Shown piece after piece: positions 34,272-42,337 of a stretch of 64,000 nt of DNA (the first letter of the stretch is position 1; each line of letters opens with the position of its first letter). The notes under the pieces were generated by a model that saw only the letters and a list, made by a program, of their open reading frames with translations, had not been told where the DNA came from and made no database searches. Source of the stretch: Flavobacterium sp. (GTDB taxonomy: Bacteria > Bacteroidota > Bacteroidia > Flavobacteriales > Flavobacteriaceae); contig JADGMX010000010.1 of the NCBI GenBank assembly GCA_015234525.1, forward strand, positions 62,001-126,000, in the 5' to 3' direction. A program made the position numbers and the translations under genes.

Positions 34272-35621
34272 ATGCAACTGTACAACACTTTAAGCGCGGA
34301 CGAAAGAGCAGCAATGATTGATGACGCCGGAAAACAACGGCTGACGCTGTCTTTTTACGCCTACGCGCGAATCGAAGATCCCACAAAATTTAGAAACGAA
34401 CTTTTCCTTGCCTGGAATCCGCTTGAGGTTTTAGGCCGAATTTACGTTGCTCACGAAGGAATTAACGCGCAGCTTTCGCTTCCTGCCGACCACTTCTACG
34501 AGTTCAAAGAAACGATCGAAGCCTACGATTTTATGAAGGGCATCCGCCTGAACATCGCGGTAGAACATGACGATCACTCGTTTTTAAAACTGACAATAAA
34601 AGTTCGCGATAAAATTGTGGCCGACGGACTTGACGACGACACCTTCGATTCGAGTAATATCGGTGTGCATTTAAAAGCTAAAGATTTCAACGAATTACTC
34701 GAAGATCCCGACACGATTGTTGTTGACATGCGAAATCACTATGAAAGTGAGATCGGTCACTTCAAAAAAGCAATCAAACCCGATGTCGACACTTTCCGCG
34801 AATCACTTCCAATTATCGAAGAACAACTCAGCGAACACAAACAAGGCAAAAAACTTTTGATGTATTGCACCGGCGGAATCCGTTGCGAGAAAGCCAGCGC
34901 GTACTTTAAACACAAAGGTTTTGAAAACGTGTATCAACTTGAAGGCGGAATCATCGAATATGCCCGACAGGTAAAAGCCGAAGGCCTGGAGAGTAAATTT
35001 GTCGGAAAAAACTTCGTGTTCGATCATCGCCTCGGCGAACGCATCACCGACGACATCGTGTCAAAATGTCATCAGTGCGGAAAACCGTGCGACGATCATA
35101 CAAATTGCGCCAATGAAGGCTGTCACTTGCTTTTCATTCAGTGTGAAGAATGTGCCGCTGCCATGGAAGGTTGTTGCTCGCCTACTTGCGTTGAGGTAAT
35201 TCACATGCCTGAAGAAGAACAGAAAGCTGTTCGCCGCGGAATCATGAACGGCAACAAAATCTTCAAAAAAGGAAAATCGGATGTGCTTGTCTATAAAAAC
35301 ACTACCGACGCACCAATCGCAAAAGCACCGGCCGCCGAGAAAATTAAAAAGCAGCCAAAGATCAAAAAAACATACCTGGGCAAAGCCATGCATTATTTTG
35401 TAAAAGCGGGAGTCGGGCAATTTCAGATCGAAGAAAACGAAATGCAAACCGGCGACAATATTCTGATTTCTGGTCCAACTACCGGTCAGCAAATCATCAC
35501 TCTCGAAGAAATGGTTGTCAATGGCCAAAAAACTTCTGTCGCAAAACCGGGCGATGTAGTTACATTTAAAGTTCCGTTCCGAATCAGATTATCTGATAAA
35601 ATCTATAAAACAATCGAGTAA
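34272..35621 (+). CDS. trhO: tRNA uridine(34) hydroxylase TrhO (rhodanese-type) with extra C-terminal beta-barrel
   Basis: Oxygen-dependent enzyme that makes 5-hydroxyuridine at the wobble position of tRNA. The first ~335 residues are the YceA/TrhO core: an N-terminal ferredoxin-like domain (AREGIN-like segment HEGINAQLSLP), a rhodanese domain with active Cys199 in MYCTGGIRC, and a Cys-rich zinc region (CHQCGKPC to CCSPTC). A basic linker leads to about 80 further residues (about 370-449) with the pattern GDNILISGPTTGQQ...KPGDVVTFKVP. These resemble the EF-Tu domain II-like barrel seen at the C-terminus of U32/TrhP proteins. E. coli TrhO lacks it. Confidence 0.92.
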   Translation: MQLYNTLSADERAAMIDDAGKQRLTLSFYAYARIEDPTKFRNELFLAWNPLEVLGRIYVAHEGINAQLSLPADHFYEFKETIEAYDFMKGIRLNIAVEHDDHSFLKLTIKVRDKIVADGLDDDTFDSSNIGVHLKAKDFNELLEDPDTIVVDMRNHYESEIGHFKKAIKPDVDTFRESLPIIEEQLSEHKQGKKLLMYCTGGIRCEKASAYFKHKGFENVYQLEGGIIEYARQVKAEGLESKFVGKNFVFDHRLGERITDDIVSKCHQCGKPCDDHTNCANEGCHLLFIQCEECAAAMEGCCSPTCVEVIHMPEEEQKAVRRGIMNGNKIFKKGKSDVLVYKNTTDAPIAKAPAAEKIKKQPKIKKTYLGKAMHYFVKAGVGQFQIEENEMQTGDNILISGPTTGQQIITLEEMVVNGQKTSVAKPGDVVTFKVPFRIRLSDKIYKTIE

Positions 35622-35640
35622 ATTTTTGCAGTAATTATTT

Positions 35641-35692
35641 AATCGGCAAATCAATTCACTACTAGTGTTCTTGATTTGCCGATTCTTTTTAA
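35641..35692 (+). terminator. strong rho-independent terminator after trhO
   Basis: A perfect 14-bp stem (AATCGGCAAATCAA at 35641-35654, TTGATTTGCCGATT at 35671-35684) with a 16-base loop is followed by CTTTTT. Confidence 0.88.
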
Positions 35693-35813
35693 GACTGTTC
35701 TTTAACATCCGCGGTGGAAAATCTGCGATGTACAATCCTATCAAAAAATACTATCTTTACGCACAAAACGTTTTAAGAACATAAGTTGTGCACGTCACAA
35801 CACTACATATATC

Positions 35814-37142
35814 ATGGCATGTACTAGTTGTTCAACCTCTGATGGCGGTGCGCCAAAGGGTTGTAAAAATAATGGCACCTGCGGAACCGACAGCTGTAAC
35901 AAACTGACGGTGTTCGATTGGTTATCAAATATGAGCCTTCCAAATGGCGAAGAAGCTTTTGACTGCGTAGAAGTACGCTTTAAAAACGGCAGGAAAGAAT
36001 TTTATAGAAATACCGAAAAACTCACGCTCAGCATTGGCGATATCGTTGCAACCGAGGCTTCACCGGGTCACGACATCGGAATTGTAACCCTAACCGGAGC
36101 ACTTGTAAAGGTGCAAATGAAGAAAAAAGGCGTCAACCACAAAAGCAACGAAATCCTCAAAATTTACCGGAAAGCGTCACAAAAAGACATCGACATTTGG
36201 TCGAACGCCCGAAGCAAAGAGGAGCCGATGAAGGTAAAAGCCCGCGAAATTGCAATCGCGCTTAAACTAGAAATGAAAATCTCAGATATCGAATTTCAAG
36301 GCGACGGATCAAAAGCGACTTTTTATTATACCGCCAATGACCGAATCGATTTCCGACAATTGATCAAAGAATTTGCGCGCGAGTTCAGCACCCGAATCGA
36401 AATGAAACAAGTTGGTTTCAGACAAGAGGCGTCGCGATTGGGCGGAATCGGATCTTGTGGTCGCGAACTTTGCTGCTCAACCTGGTTAACCGATTTCAGA
36501 AGCGTCAATACGTCAGCGGCTCGCTATCAGCAACTTTCGCTTAATCCGCAGAAACTTGCAGGACAATGCGGAAAATTGAAATGCTGCCTGAACTACGAAC
36601 TCGACACTTATATGGATGCGCTTCAGGGTTTTCCCGATTTCGACACCAAGTTGGTCACCGAAAAAGGAGAAGCGGTTTGTCAGAAACAAGATATTTTCAA
36701 AGGGTTGATGTGGTTTGCCTACACAAATAATTTCGCAAATTGGCATGTCTTAAAAATTGATCAGGTTAAAGAGATCATCGCTGAAAATCGCGAAAAGCGC
36801 CGTGTCTCATCACTTGAGGATTATGCCCTTGAACCTGTTGCAGAACCTGAAAAGGATTTCAACAACGCGATGGGTCAGGAAAGTTTGACGCGTTTTGATC
36901 AGCCTAAAAAGAAGAAGCGACCAAATAAAAAGAAAAAAGTACTGATCGAAGGAAAACCGCAAGGCGAGCAACCGCGTCAAGGCGAGCAACAAAACCGTGC
37001 TCCCAAAGGAAAACGACCGGATCGTCCGCAGAATGCCGCAGGTAATCCGAATCCACAAAATCCGGAAAACAGGCAAAAAAACATCATTCGTCCAGATAAA
37101 AACAAGATAATTCCGCAGAAACGAAATGAACCTAAAAAATAG
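35814..37142 (+). CDS. PSP1/RicT-like protein with disordered basic tail
   Basis: A 442-residue cytoplasmic protein of the PSP1/RicT family. A Cys-rich N-terminus (MACTSCSTSDGG, NGTCGTDSC) precedes the PSP1 domain, whose conserved GSCGRELCCSTWL and GQCGKLKCCLNYE hold the cysteines that in Bacillus RicT take part in Fe-S binding and mRNA maturation by the Y-complex. The last ~100 residues are a low-complexity Lys/Pro/Gln/Asn tail. It overlaps gldH by 17 bases and begins a RicT-gldH-PBP1A operon. Role in this phylum is not established. Confidence 0.9.
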   Translation: MACTSCSTSDGGAPKGCKNNGTCGTDSCNKLTVFDWLSNMSLPNGEEAFDCVEVRFKNGRKEFYRNTEKLTLSIGDIVATEASPGHDIGIVTLTGALVKVQMKKKGVNHKSNEILKIYRKASQKDIDIWSNARSKEEPMKVKAREIAIALKLEMKISDIEFQGDGSKATFYYTANDRIDFRQLIKEFAREFSTRIEMKQVGFRQEASRLGGIGSCGRELCCSTWLTDFRSVNTSAARYQQLSLNPQKLAGQCGKLKCCLNYELDTYMDALQGFPDFDTKLVTEKGEAVCQKQDIFKGLMWFAYTNNFANWHVLKIDQVKEIIAENREKRRVSSLEDYALEPVAEPEKDFNNAMGQESLTRFDQPKKKKRPNKKKKVLIEGKPQGEQPRQGEQQNRAPKGKRPDRPQNAAGNPNPQNPENRQKNIIRPDKNKIIPQKRNEPKK

Positions 37143-37608
37143 TTTCCTATTTCTGTTAGTGGCAATGTCGCTGATTTCATGCGATAAAACTCGTGTTTTC
37201 GACGAGTATACCGACGTGGGCAATATCTGGCATAAAGATTCTATCATCGCTTACGATCTGCCGGAAGTCGACACCACCAAAGCGTACAATTTATTCGTTA
37301 ACGTACGATCGAACAACGACTATCAGTTCAGCAACCTTTTCCTGATCGTATCCCTCGACAAACCTAACGGCGTCACCCATATCGATACCCTCGAATATGT
37401 AATGGCGGATCCCGAGGGAAACTTGCTCGGCGAAGGCTTTTCCGACATCAAGGAAAGCAAGCTGTTCTACAAAGAAAAATTTCAATTTAATAAAGGTCAG
37501 CACCATGTTCGAATCCGACATGCCATGCGCGAATCAGGTCGGGTGCGCGGTGTAGATTCGCTTTCCGGAATAACCGAAGTCGGCTTCAGAATAGAATCAT
37601 TAGAATAA
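37126..37608 (+). CDS. gldH: gliding motility lipoprotein GldH
   Basis: A 160-residue lipoprotein (lipobox LISC, Cys19) that is required for gliding and for function of the T9SS apparatus in Flavobacterium johnsoniae. Recognisable features are the mature start DKTRVFDEYTDVGN and a beta-sandwich-like body ending GITEVGFRIESLE. The ATG at 37126 overlaps the RicT-like gene by 17 bases, and PBP1A begins one base after the stop, the same neighbourhood seen in other flavobacteria. Presence here, with the T9SS-tagged protease at 11748, supports a gliding or at least T9SS-bearing organism. Confidence 0.92.
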   Translation: MNLKNSFLFLLVAMSLISCDKTRVFDEYTDVGNIWHKDSIIAYDLPEVDTTKAYNLFVNVRSNNDYQFSNLFLIVSLDKPNGVTHIDTLEYVMADPEGNLLGEGFSDIKESKLFYKEKFQFNKGQHHVRIRHAMRESGRVRGVDSLSGITEVGFRIESLE

Positions 37609-37609
37609 T

Positions 37610-39907
37610 ATGGCTCAGAAAAAAAAGAACACAACAAAAAAAGATTTTGCATATTACAACAGGAAGTTTTGGAAAATATTCGTCTACTTCCTCGGATTCA
37701 TTGCGATATTTTTCCTTTTCGCCTCTTGGGGACTTTTAGGAACAATGCCTTCATTTGAAGATCTCGAAAACCCGGACTCAAATCTGGCAACCGAAATTAT
37801 TTCATCCGATGGCGTCACAATCGGTAAATTTTACAACGAAAACCGAACTTCAATTAAGTACGCCGACCTTCCGCCTCACCTGGTCCAAGCGCTTGTGTCG
37901 ACGGAAGATGAGCGTTTTTATCAACACTCGGGAATTGATTTCCGCCGGACGGTTACCGCGGCCTTAAGCCTGGGAACTCGAGGTGGAGCAAGTACCATCA
38001 CCCAACAACTTGCAAAATTGCTCTTCCACGGCGAAGGTTCGCGATTCCTATTGGCTCGTATCGCACAAAAAGGAAAGGAATGGATCATCGCAACTCGTCT
38101 TGAACGGCAATACACCAAAAATGAAATCATCGCAATGTACCTCAACAAAGCCGATTTCGTGAATACCGCAGTCGGAATCCGCTCTGCCGCCAAAGTGTAT
38201 TTCGGTAAAGAACCTAAAAACCTGACCATAGACGAAAGTGCGCTTTTGGTTGGAATGCTAAATAACCCTTCCCTGTTTAACCCGATTCGCCGTCCTGAAC
38301 GAACAGTTGCACGCCGAAATCTGGTCCTCAAACAAATGCAACGCAACGGCTTTCTTACTGCCGAGCAAAAAGTACAATATCAAAACCTGCCGTTAAAACT
38401 AAATTTCCAACCGGAAAGTCACCTTGAAGGCACAGCAACTTATTTCCGCGAATACCTGCGTGATTACATGAAAAAATGGACCGCCGACAACAAAAAGCCG
38501 GATGGATCATCATACGACATTTACCGTGACGGGTTAAAAATCTATACTACCATTGACAGCCGGATTCAGCAATATGCCGAAGAAGCTGTTCACGATCACC
38601 TGGCAAATTTGCAACAGGAATTTTTTATCGATCAGAAAAAGAATACGAATGCGCCTTTCGTGCGCCTTTCGGAAAAGGAAACCGAAAAATTAATGAACCA
38701 AGCCATCCGAAGTTCACAGAGATGGCGCGAAATGGAAGCTCAGGATAAAAGCGAGGATGAAATTTTGAAATCATTCGACGTCAAAACCAAAATGACGGTT
38801 TTCACCTGGAAAGGCGAACGCGATACGGTTATGACCCCGCGCGATTCGATTCGTTACTACAAACACTTTTTGCAAACAGGCGTCATGTCGATGGAACCAA
38901 AAACCGGGCATGTTAAGGCTTGGGTTGGCGGAATCAACTACAAATACTTTCAATACGATCACGTTGGTCAGGGCGCGAGACAAGTTGGGTCGACATTTAA
39001 ACCTTTTGTTTACGCAGCCGCAATCGAACACCTCAACATGTCGCCCTGCGATTCGATTATCGACTCGCCTTTCACAATTCCGAAAGGCCGCCACAACGTT
39101 ACCGAAACCTGGACACCAAACAACTCAGATCGTCAGTATCGCGGAATGGTAACGCTTAAGCGCGCACTTGCGTTGTCGATCAACACGGTTTCAGCCAAAT
39201 TAATCGATAAAGTTGGTCCCGCGGCCGTTGTCGATCTCACCAAGAAACTCGGAGTGTCCGGAAATATTCCCGAGCAGCCGTCAATCGCACTCGGATCAGC
39301 AGAAATCACCGTTCACGACATGGTTGCCGCATACAGTACGTTTGCAAACCAGGGCGTTTACGTCAAGCCACAATTCATCACGCGTATCGAAGACAAAAAC
39401 GGCGTTGCAATCTATGAAGCCATTCCGGAATCTCACGATGTGCTTAACAAGGACATTGCGTATGCGGTGGTAAAACTTCTTGAGGGCGTTACCGAAAGTG
39501 GTTCGGGCGCTCGTTTGCGTACTCAAGGTGGCGGCCATGGTTACAATCGCGTGACCGGTTATCCATATGTTTTCAAAAACCCGATTGCCGGTAAAACGGG
39601 AACTTCGCAAAATCAGTCTGATGGTTGGTTTGTGGCTATGGTGCCGAATCTGGTAACCGGTATCTGGGTCGGAAACGAAGATCGTTCGGCGCGTTTCAGA
39701 TCGATCACTTACGGTCAGGGCGCAACCGCAGCACTTCCGATCTGGGGAATTATGATGAAAAAATGTTATGCCGATCCGGATCTTGACATTTCAACCGCTC
39801 AATTTGAACGACCTGCAAATCTGACGATCAAAGTTGATTGTTGGGCGCCGCCAAAAGTTAAGGATTCGACCAGTATCGAACCAACTCTTGACGAGTTCGA
39901 GTTGTAG
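37610..39907 (+). CDS. penicillin-binding protein 1A (bifunctional transglycosylase/transpeptidase)
   Basis: Class A PBP that polymerises and cross-links peptidoglycan. The 765-residue protein has a basic N-terminus, one membrane anchor (about 20-45), a GT51 domain with the catalytic motif STEDERFYQHSGID and GASTITQQLAKLL, and a transpeptidase domain with nucleophile Ser461 in STFK, SIN in LSINTVSAK, and Lys662 in KTGT. All motifs are intact. It is the third gene of the RicT-gldH operon. A family A repeat follows three bases after the stop codon. Confidence 0.96.
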   Translation: MAQKKKNTTKKDFAYYNRKFWKIFVYFLGFIAIFFLFASWGLLGTMPSFEDLENPDSNLATEIISSDGVTIGKFYNENRTSIKYADLPPHLVQALVSTEDERFYQHSGIDFRRTVTAALSLGTRGGASTITQQLAKLLFHGEGSRFLLARIAQKGKEWIIATRLERQYTKNEIIAMYLNKADFVNTAVGIRSAAKVYFGKEPKNLTIDESALLVGMLNNPSLFNPIRRPERTVARRNLVLKQMQRNGFLTAEQKVQYQNLPLKLNFQPESHLEGTATYFREYLRDYMKKWTADNKKPDGSSYDIYRDGLKIYTTIDSRIQQYAEEAVHDHLANLQQEFFIDQKKNTNAPFVRLSEKETEKLMNQAIRSSQRWREMEAQDKSEDEILKSFDVKTKMTVFTWKGERDTVMTPRDSIRYYKHFLQTGVMSMEPKTGHVKAWVGGINYKYFQYDHVGQGARQVGSTFKPFVYAAAIEHLNMSPCDSIIDSPFTIPKGRHNVTETWTPNNSDRQYRGMVTLKRALALSINTVSAKLIDKVGPAAVVDLTKKLGVSGNIPEQPSIALGSAEITVHDMVAAYSTFANQGVYVKPQFITRIEDKNGVAIYEAIPESHDVLNKDIAYAVVKLLEGVTESGSGARLRTQGGGHGYNRVTGYPYVFKNPIAGKTGTSQNQSDGWFVAMVPNLVTGIWVGNEDRSARFRSITYGQGATAALPIWGIMMKKCYADPDLDISTAQFERPANLTIKVDCWAPPKVKDSTSIEPTLDEFEL

Positions 39908-39909
39908 TT

Positions 39910-40020
39910 TTAGGAGCTATTTCCGGCTGTACGCTCATATCTTTTTACTGTAAATATTCGACGCTGAAATTAAACGGAGGAGCTCGCAGTAAAAAGGATA
40001 TCCGCTTCCATCCGGGCTAA
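39910..40020 (+). repeat. dispersed structured repeat, family A, copy 4
   Basis: It starts TTAGGAGCTATTTCCGGCTG and ends CCGCTTCCATCCGGGCTA. The inner stem pairs TTTTTACTG with CAGTAAAAA around a 37-base loop. It fills the gap between PBP1A and scoA, sense to both. Confidence 0.78.
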
Positions 40021-40030
40021 ATATATACTT

Positions 40031-40729
40031 ATGATTAAACGAAAAGTTAATGATGTAGCCGAAGCGCTAAAAGGCGTCCAAAGCGGAATGACCGTGATGG
40101 TTGGCGGCTTCGGATTAAGCGGAATACCTGAGAATTCAATTGCTGAACTTGTTCGTCTCGGTGTTGAGGATCTTACCTGTATTTCAAATAATGCCGGTGT
40201 CGACGATTTCGGACTGGGACTTTTGCTTCAACAAAAGCAGATCAAAAAAATGATTTCTTCTTACGTTGGTGAGAACGCCGAATTCGAACGTCAAATGCTT
40301 TCCGGCGAACTGGAGGTAGAACTCATCCCACAAGGAACATTAGCCGAAAGATGTCGCGCGGCACAAGCCGGAATCCCGGCATTTTACACTCCGGCCGGCT
40401 ACGGAACTGAAGTCGCCGAGGGAAAAGAATCGCGCGAATTTAACGGTAAAATGCACATTTTAGAACATGCTTTCAAAGCCGATTTCGCCATTATCAAAGC
40501 CTGGAAAGGCGACGAAGCAGGCAATCTGGTCTTTAAAGGAACCGCGCGAAATTTCAATCCGAATATGGCCGGTGCCGCAAAAATAACCGTTGCTGAAGTC
40601 GAAGAATTGGTTCCTGTTGGTTCCTTGGATCCAAACCAAATCCACATCCCCGGAATTCTGGTCAACCGAATTTTTCAGGGCGAAAAATATGAGAAAAGAA
40701 TTGAGCAACGAACGGTGAGAAAGAGGTAG
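40031..40729 (+). CDS. scoA: 3-oxoacid CoA-transferase subunit A
   Basis: The A subunit of succinyl-CoA:3-ketoacid (acetoacetate) CoA transferase, which activates ketone bodies for breakdown. The 232-residue protein carries the family I CoA-transferase signature [16 protein letters not shown] and [16 protein letters not shown]. The C-terminus ([15 protein letters not shown]) looks complete, so the gene is not damaged by the insertion that follows. The B subunit, normally adjacent, is separated by nearly 500 bases holding a four-helix-bundle gene and repeats. Confidence 0.94.
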   Translation: MIKRKVNDVAEALKGVQSGMTVMVGGFGLSGIPENSIAELVRLGVEDLTCISNNAGVDDFGLGLLLQQKQIKKMISSYVGENAEFERQMLSGELEVELIPQGTLAERCRAAQAGIPAFYTPAGYGTEVAEGKESREFNGKMHILEHAFKADFAIIKAWKGDEAGNLVFKGTARNFNPNMAGAAKITVAEVEELVPVGSLDPNQIHIPGILVNRIFQGEKYEKRIEQRTVRKR

Positions 40730-40748
40730 TTTGGAAGAGTAAATGCAA

Positions 40749-40806
40749 CAATGTAGCAATGTAGCAATTTGAAGATTTGAAGATTTGAAGATTTGAAAAT
40801 TTGAAG
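40749..40806 (+). repeat. tandem 8-bp repeats upstream of the four-helix-bundle gene
   Basis: Two CAATGTAG units (40749-40764) are followed by five ATTTGAAG-type 8-mers (40767-40806; the fourth is ATTTGAAA). The inverted form AAATTTTC lies downstream of the gene at 41187-41210. Confidence 0.85.
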
Positions 40807-40811
40807 ATTAG

Positions 40812-41165
40812 ATGCGAAACGACAAAGACAATATTATAGTTCAGTTGACATTTGATCTTGCGTTAGATGTAATTTCGTTCACTGAAGAACTCAGGGCAAA
40901 ACATAAGTATGAAATGGCATCCCAAATATTCAGATGTGGAACATCGATCGGTGCAAATAGCCGCGAAGCTCAAAATGCAGAAAGCCGCGCCGATTTTATT
41001 CATAAATTCAAAATTGCTGCAAAAGAAGCTGATGAATTGGAGTATTGGCTCGACCTATCAGAAAAATCTGAATATTATCCAAAGCCGCCAGTTCAGATTT
41101 CCGACAGGCTGAAATCTGTCCAACTCGTATTAAATAAAATTATATCGTCTAGTAAAAAACCCTGA
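40812..41165 (+). CDS. four helix bundle protein (23S rRNA intervening-sequence/S23 family)
   Basis: A 117-residue helical protein with the family pattern: LALDVISFTEELRAKHKYEMASQIFRCGTSIGANSREAQ near the N-terminus and DFIHKFKIAAKEADELEYWLDL in the middle. Relatives are encoded inside intervening sequences of 23S rRNA genes, and the accessory protein Avd of diversity-generating retroelements has the same fold. Its function is unknown. It sits between scoA and scoB and is flanked by inverted tracts of 8-bp repeats, which suggests a cassette with its own life history. Confidence 0.92.
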   Translation: MRNDKDNIIVQLTFDLALDVISFTEELRAKHKYEMASQIFRCGTSIGANSREAQNAESRADFIHKFKIAAKEADELEYWLDLSEKSEYYPKPPVQISDRLKSVQLVLNKIISSSKKP

Positions 41166-41186
41166 TTTTCACGTTTCCCGCTTGCC

Positions 41187-41218
41187 AAATTTTCAAATTT
41201 TCAAATTTTCAAATTATT
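41187..41218 (-). repeat. tandem 8-bp repeats downstream of the four-helix-bundle gene
   Basis: Three AAATTTTC units and a fourth diverged unit AAATTATT. Read on the minus strand they are GAAAATTT, the inverted counterpart of the upstream ATTTGAAG tract. scoB starts three bases later. Confidence 0.8.
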
Positions 41219-41221
41219 ACC

Positions 41222-41875
41222 ATGCTTACTAAAGATCAAATCGCACAACGCATCGCTAAAGAAGTTAAGGACGGATATTACGTGAACCTTGGAATTGGAA
41301 TTCCGACCTTGGTTGCCAATTATATTCCTGAAGGGATCGACGTCGAATTTCAAAGCGAAAACGGAGTCCTCGGAATGGGTCCGTTTCCATTTGAGGGTGA
41401 TGAAGATCCGGATGTCATCAATGCGGGAAAACAAACCATTACAACGCTTCCTGGCGCTTCGTTCTTCGATTCGGCCACAAGCTTCGGAATGATTCGCGGA
41501 CAACACGTCGACCTTACGATACTGGGTGCCATGGAAGTTGCCGAAAACGGCGATATCGCAAATTGGAAGATTCCCGGCAAAATGGTAAAAGGAATGGGCG
41601 GCGCCATGGATCTTGTCGCATCGGCGGAAAATATTATCGTCGCAATGATGCATGTAAATAAAGCCGGCGAATCAAAAATCCTGAAACGCTGTACACTTCC
41701 GCTAACCGGAGTTGGTTGCGTTAAAAAAGTGGTGACCGAACTCGCTGTTTTAGAAGTAACGCCAAACGGATTTAAACTTTTGGAGAGAGCACCCGGAATT
41801 ACAACCGAGCAAATCATCGCATCAACCGAAGCCGAACTTATCGTTACTGGCGACATCCCGGAAATGACTTTCTAA
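41222..41875 (+). CDS. scoB: 3-oxoacid CoA-transferase subunit B
   Basis: The B subunit of succinyl-CoA:3-ketoacid CoA transferase. The 217-residue protein has the active-site glutamate Glu46 in the motif SENGVLGMGP, which forms the covalent CoA thioester, plus NLGIGIPTLVANY and KGMGGAMDLV. It is full length. Its ATG comes three bases after an 8-mer repeat tract, so the ribosome-binding region is now supplied by repeat DNA. The stop overlaps the convergent DUF1569 gene by four bases. Confidence 0.95.
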   Translation: MLTKDQIAQRIAKEVKDGYYVNLGIGIPTLVANYIPEGIDVEFQSENGVLGMGPFPFEGDEDPDVINAGKQTITTLPGASFFDSATSFGMIRGQHVDLTILGAMEVAENGDIANWKIPGKMVKGMGGAMDLVASAENIIVAMMHVNKAGESKILKRCTLPLTGVGCVKKVVTELAVLEVTPNGFKLLERAPGITTEQIIASTEAELIVTGDIPEMTF

Positions 41876-42321
41876 ACCCCGAATTGCCGAAGGTGATGAT
41901 CGAGGTGTTTGTAATTTAAAATGCCCCACTCTTCGTCTGTCATTTCACCAAAAAAAGGATGTTTCTTGTCGGTAATGACACTGGGACCTTGCTTTCCAAA
42001 TTTTTCGATCATCTGCGTCAATTTTGACAACTCGTGTTCAAAGTCAGGACTTGTCGAAGCTTTGAACGCCGGAACCGTAGGCTGGTTTTTCTTAAATTCT
42101 CGCTGTTTTAACATCGAATTTTTGACCATCTTTCCAAATAAGAAACTGAGCAAATTCCGTTTCAATTTCAGTCGCCCTTCCGCGACATCCATGGGTTTCT
42201 GACAATGTAACAGCATTTGAGCTACATTCATCGTTCCCCATTTCGGCGTGGTTTCAGGTGTAAGCTTCCGAAATCGCTCAACCAACTTTGCATTGTCGGC
42301 TGAATTAAAAATATTTTCCAT
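41872..42321 (-). CDS. DUF1569 family protein (DinB-like fold)
   Basis: A 149-residue protein of the DUF1569 family, members of the DinB/YfiT four-helix superfamily. Seen here: WGTMNVAQMLLHCQKPMDVAEG near the N-terminus and HPFFGEMTDEEWGILNYKHLDHHLRQFG at the end, where conserved His residues could bind a metal, as in other DinB-like proteins. Function is unknown. I start at the ATG at 42321; a TTG six bases upstream lies in the -7 element. With this start the message would be nearly leaderless. Confidence 0.87.
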   Translation of the reverse strand: MENIFNSADNAKLVERFRKLTPETTPKWGTMNVAQMLLHCQKPMDVAEGRLKLKRNLLSFLFGKMVKNSMLKQREFKKNQPTVPAFKASTSPDFEHELSKLTQMIEKFGKQGPSVITDKKHPFFGEMTDEEWGILNYKHLDHHLRQFGV

Positions 42322-42324
42322 CGG

Positions 42325-42332
42325 CAAACATA
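42325..42332 (-). promoter_or_regulatory. -7 promoter element directly before the DUF1569 gene
   Basis: On the minus strand this reads TATGTTTG, matching TAnnTTTG, and ends three bases before the ATG at 42321. Confidence 0.45.
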
Positions 42333-42337
42333 TTTAA

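Larger units (their letters stand above)
40749..41218 (+). mobile_element. candidate four-helix-bundle cassette inserted between scoA and scoB
   Basis: About 470 bases comprising left 8-mer repeats, a gene for a 23S-rRNA-IVS-type four-helix-bundle protein, and right 8-mer repeats in inverted orientation. It separates two genes that encode subunits of one enzyme and are normally adjacent. No transposase is present. Movement is inferred from position and flanking repeats only. Confidence 0.4.

Noticed and set aside
35061..35528. 155-residue minus-strand frame inside trhO
   Set aside because: Antisense to the Cys-rich region and barrel of trhO. Phe/Cys-rich composition is that of a shadow frame.
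36810..37247. 145-residue minus-strand frame across the RicT/gldH junction
   Set aside because: Shadow of a low-complexity basic tail. The sense frames are supported by motifs and operon overlap.
40767..41210. CRISPR-like short repeats around the four-helix-bundle gene
   Set aside because: Units are 8 bp, directly abutting and without spacers, and the two tracts are inverted to each other, so this is not a CRISPR array.
41350..41856. 168-residue open frame on the minus strand inside scoB
   Set aside because: Shadow of scoB on the opposite strand. No domain recognisable, while scoB is complete with its active-site Glu.
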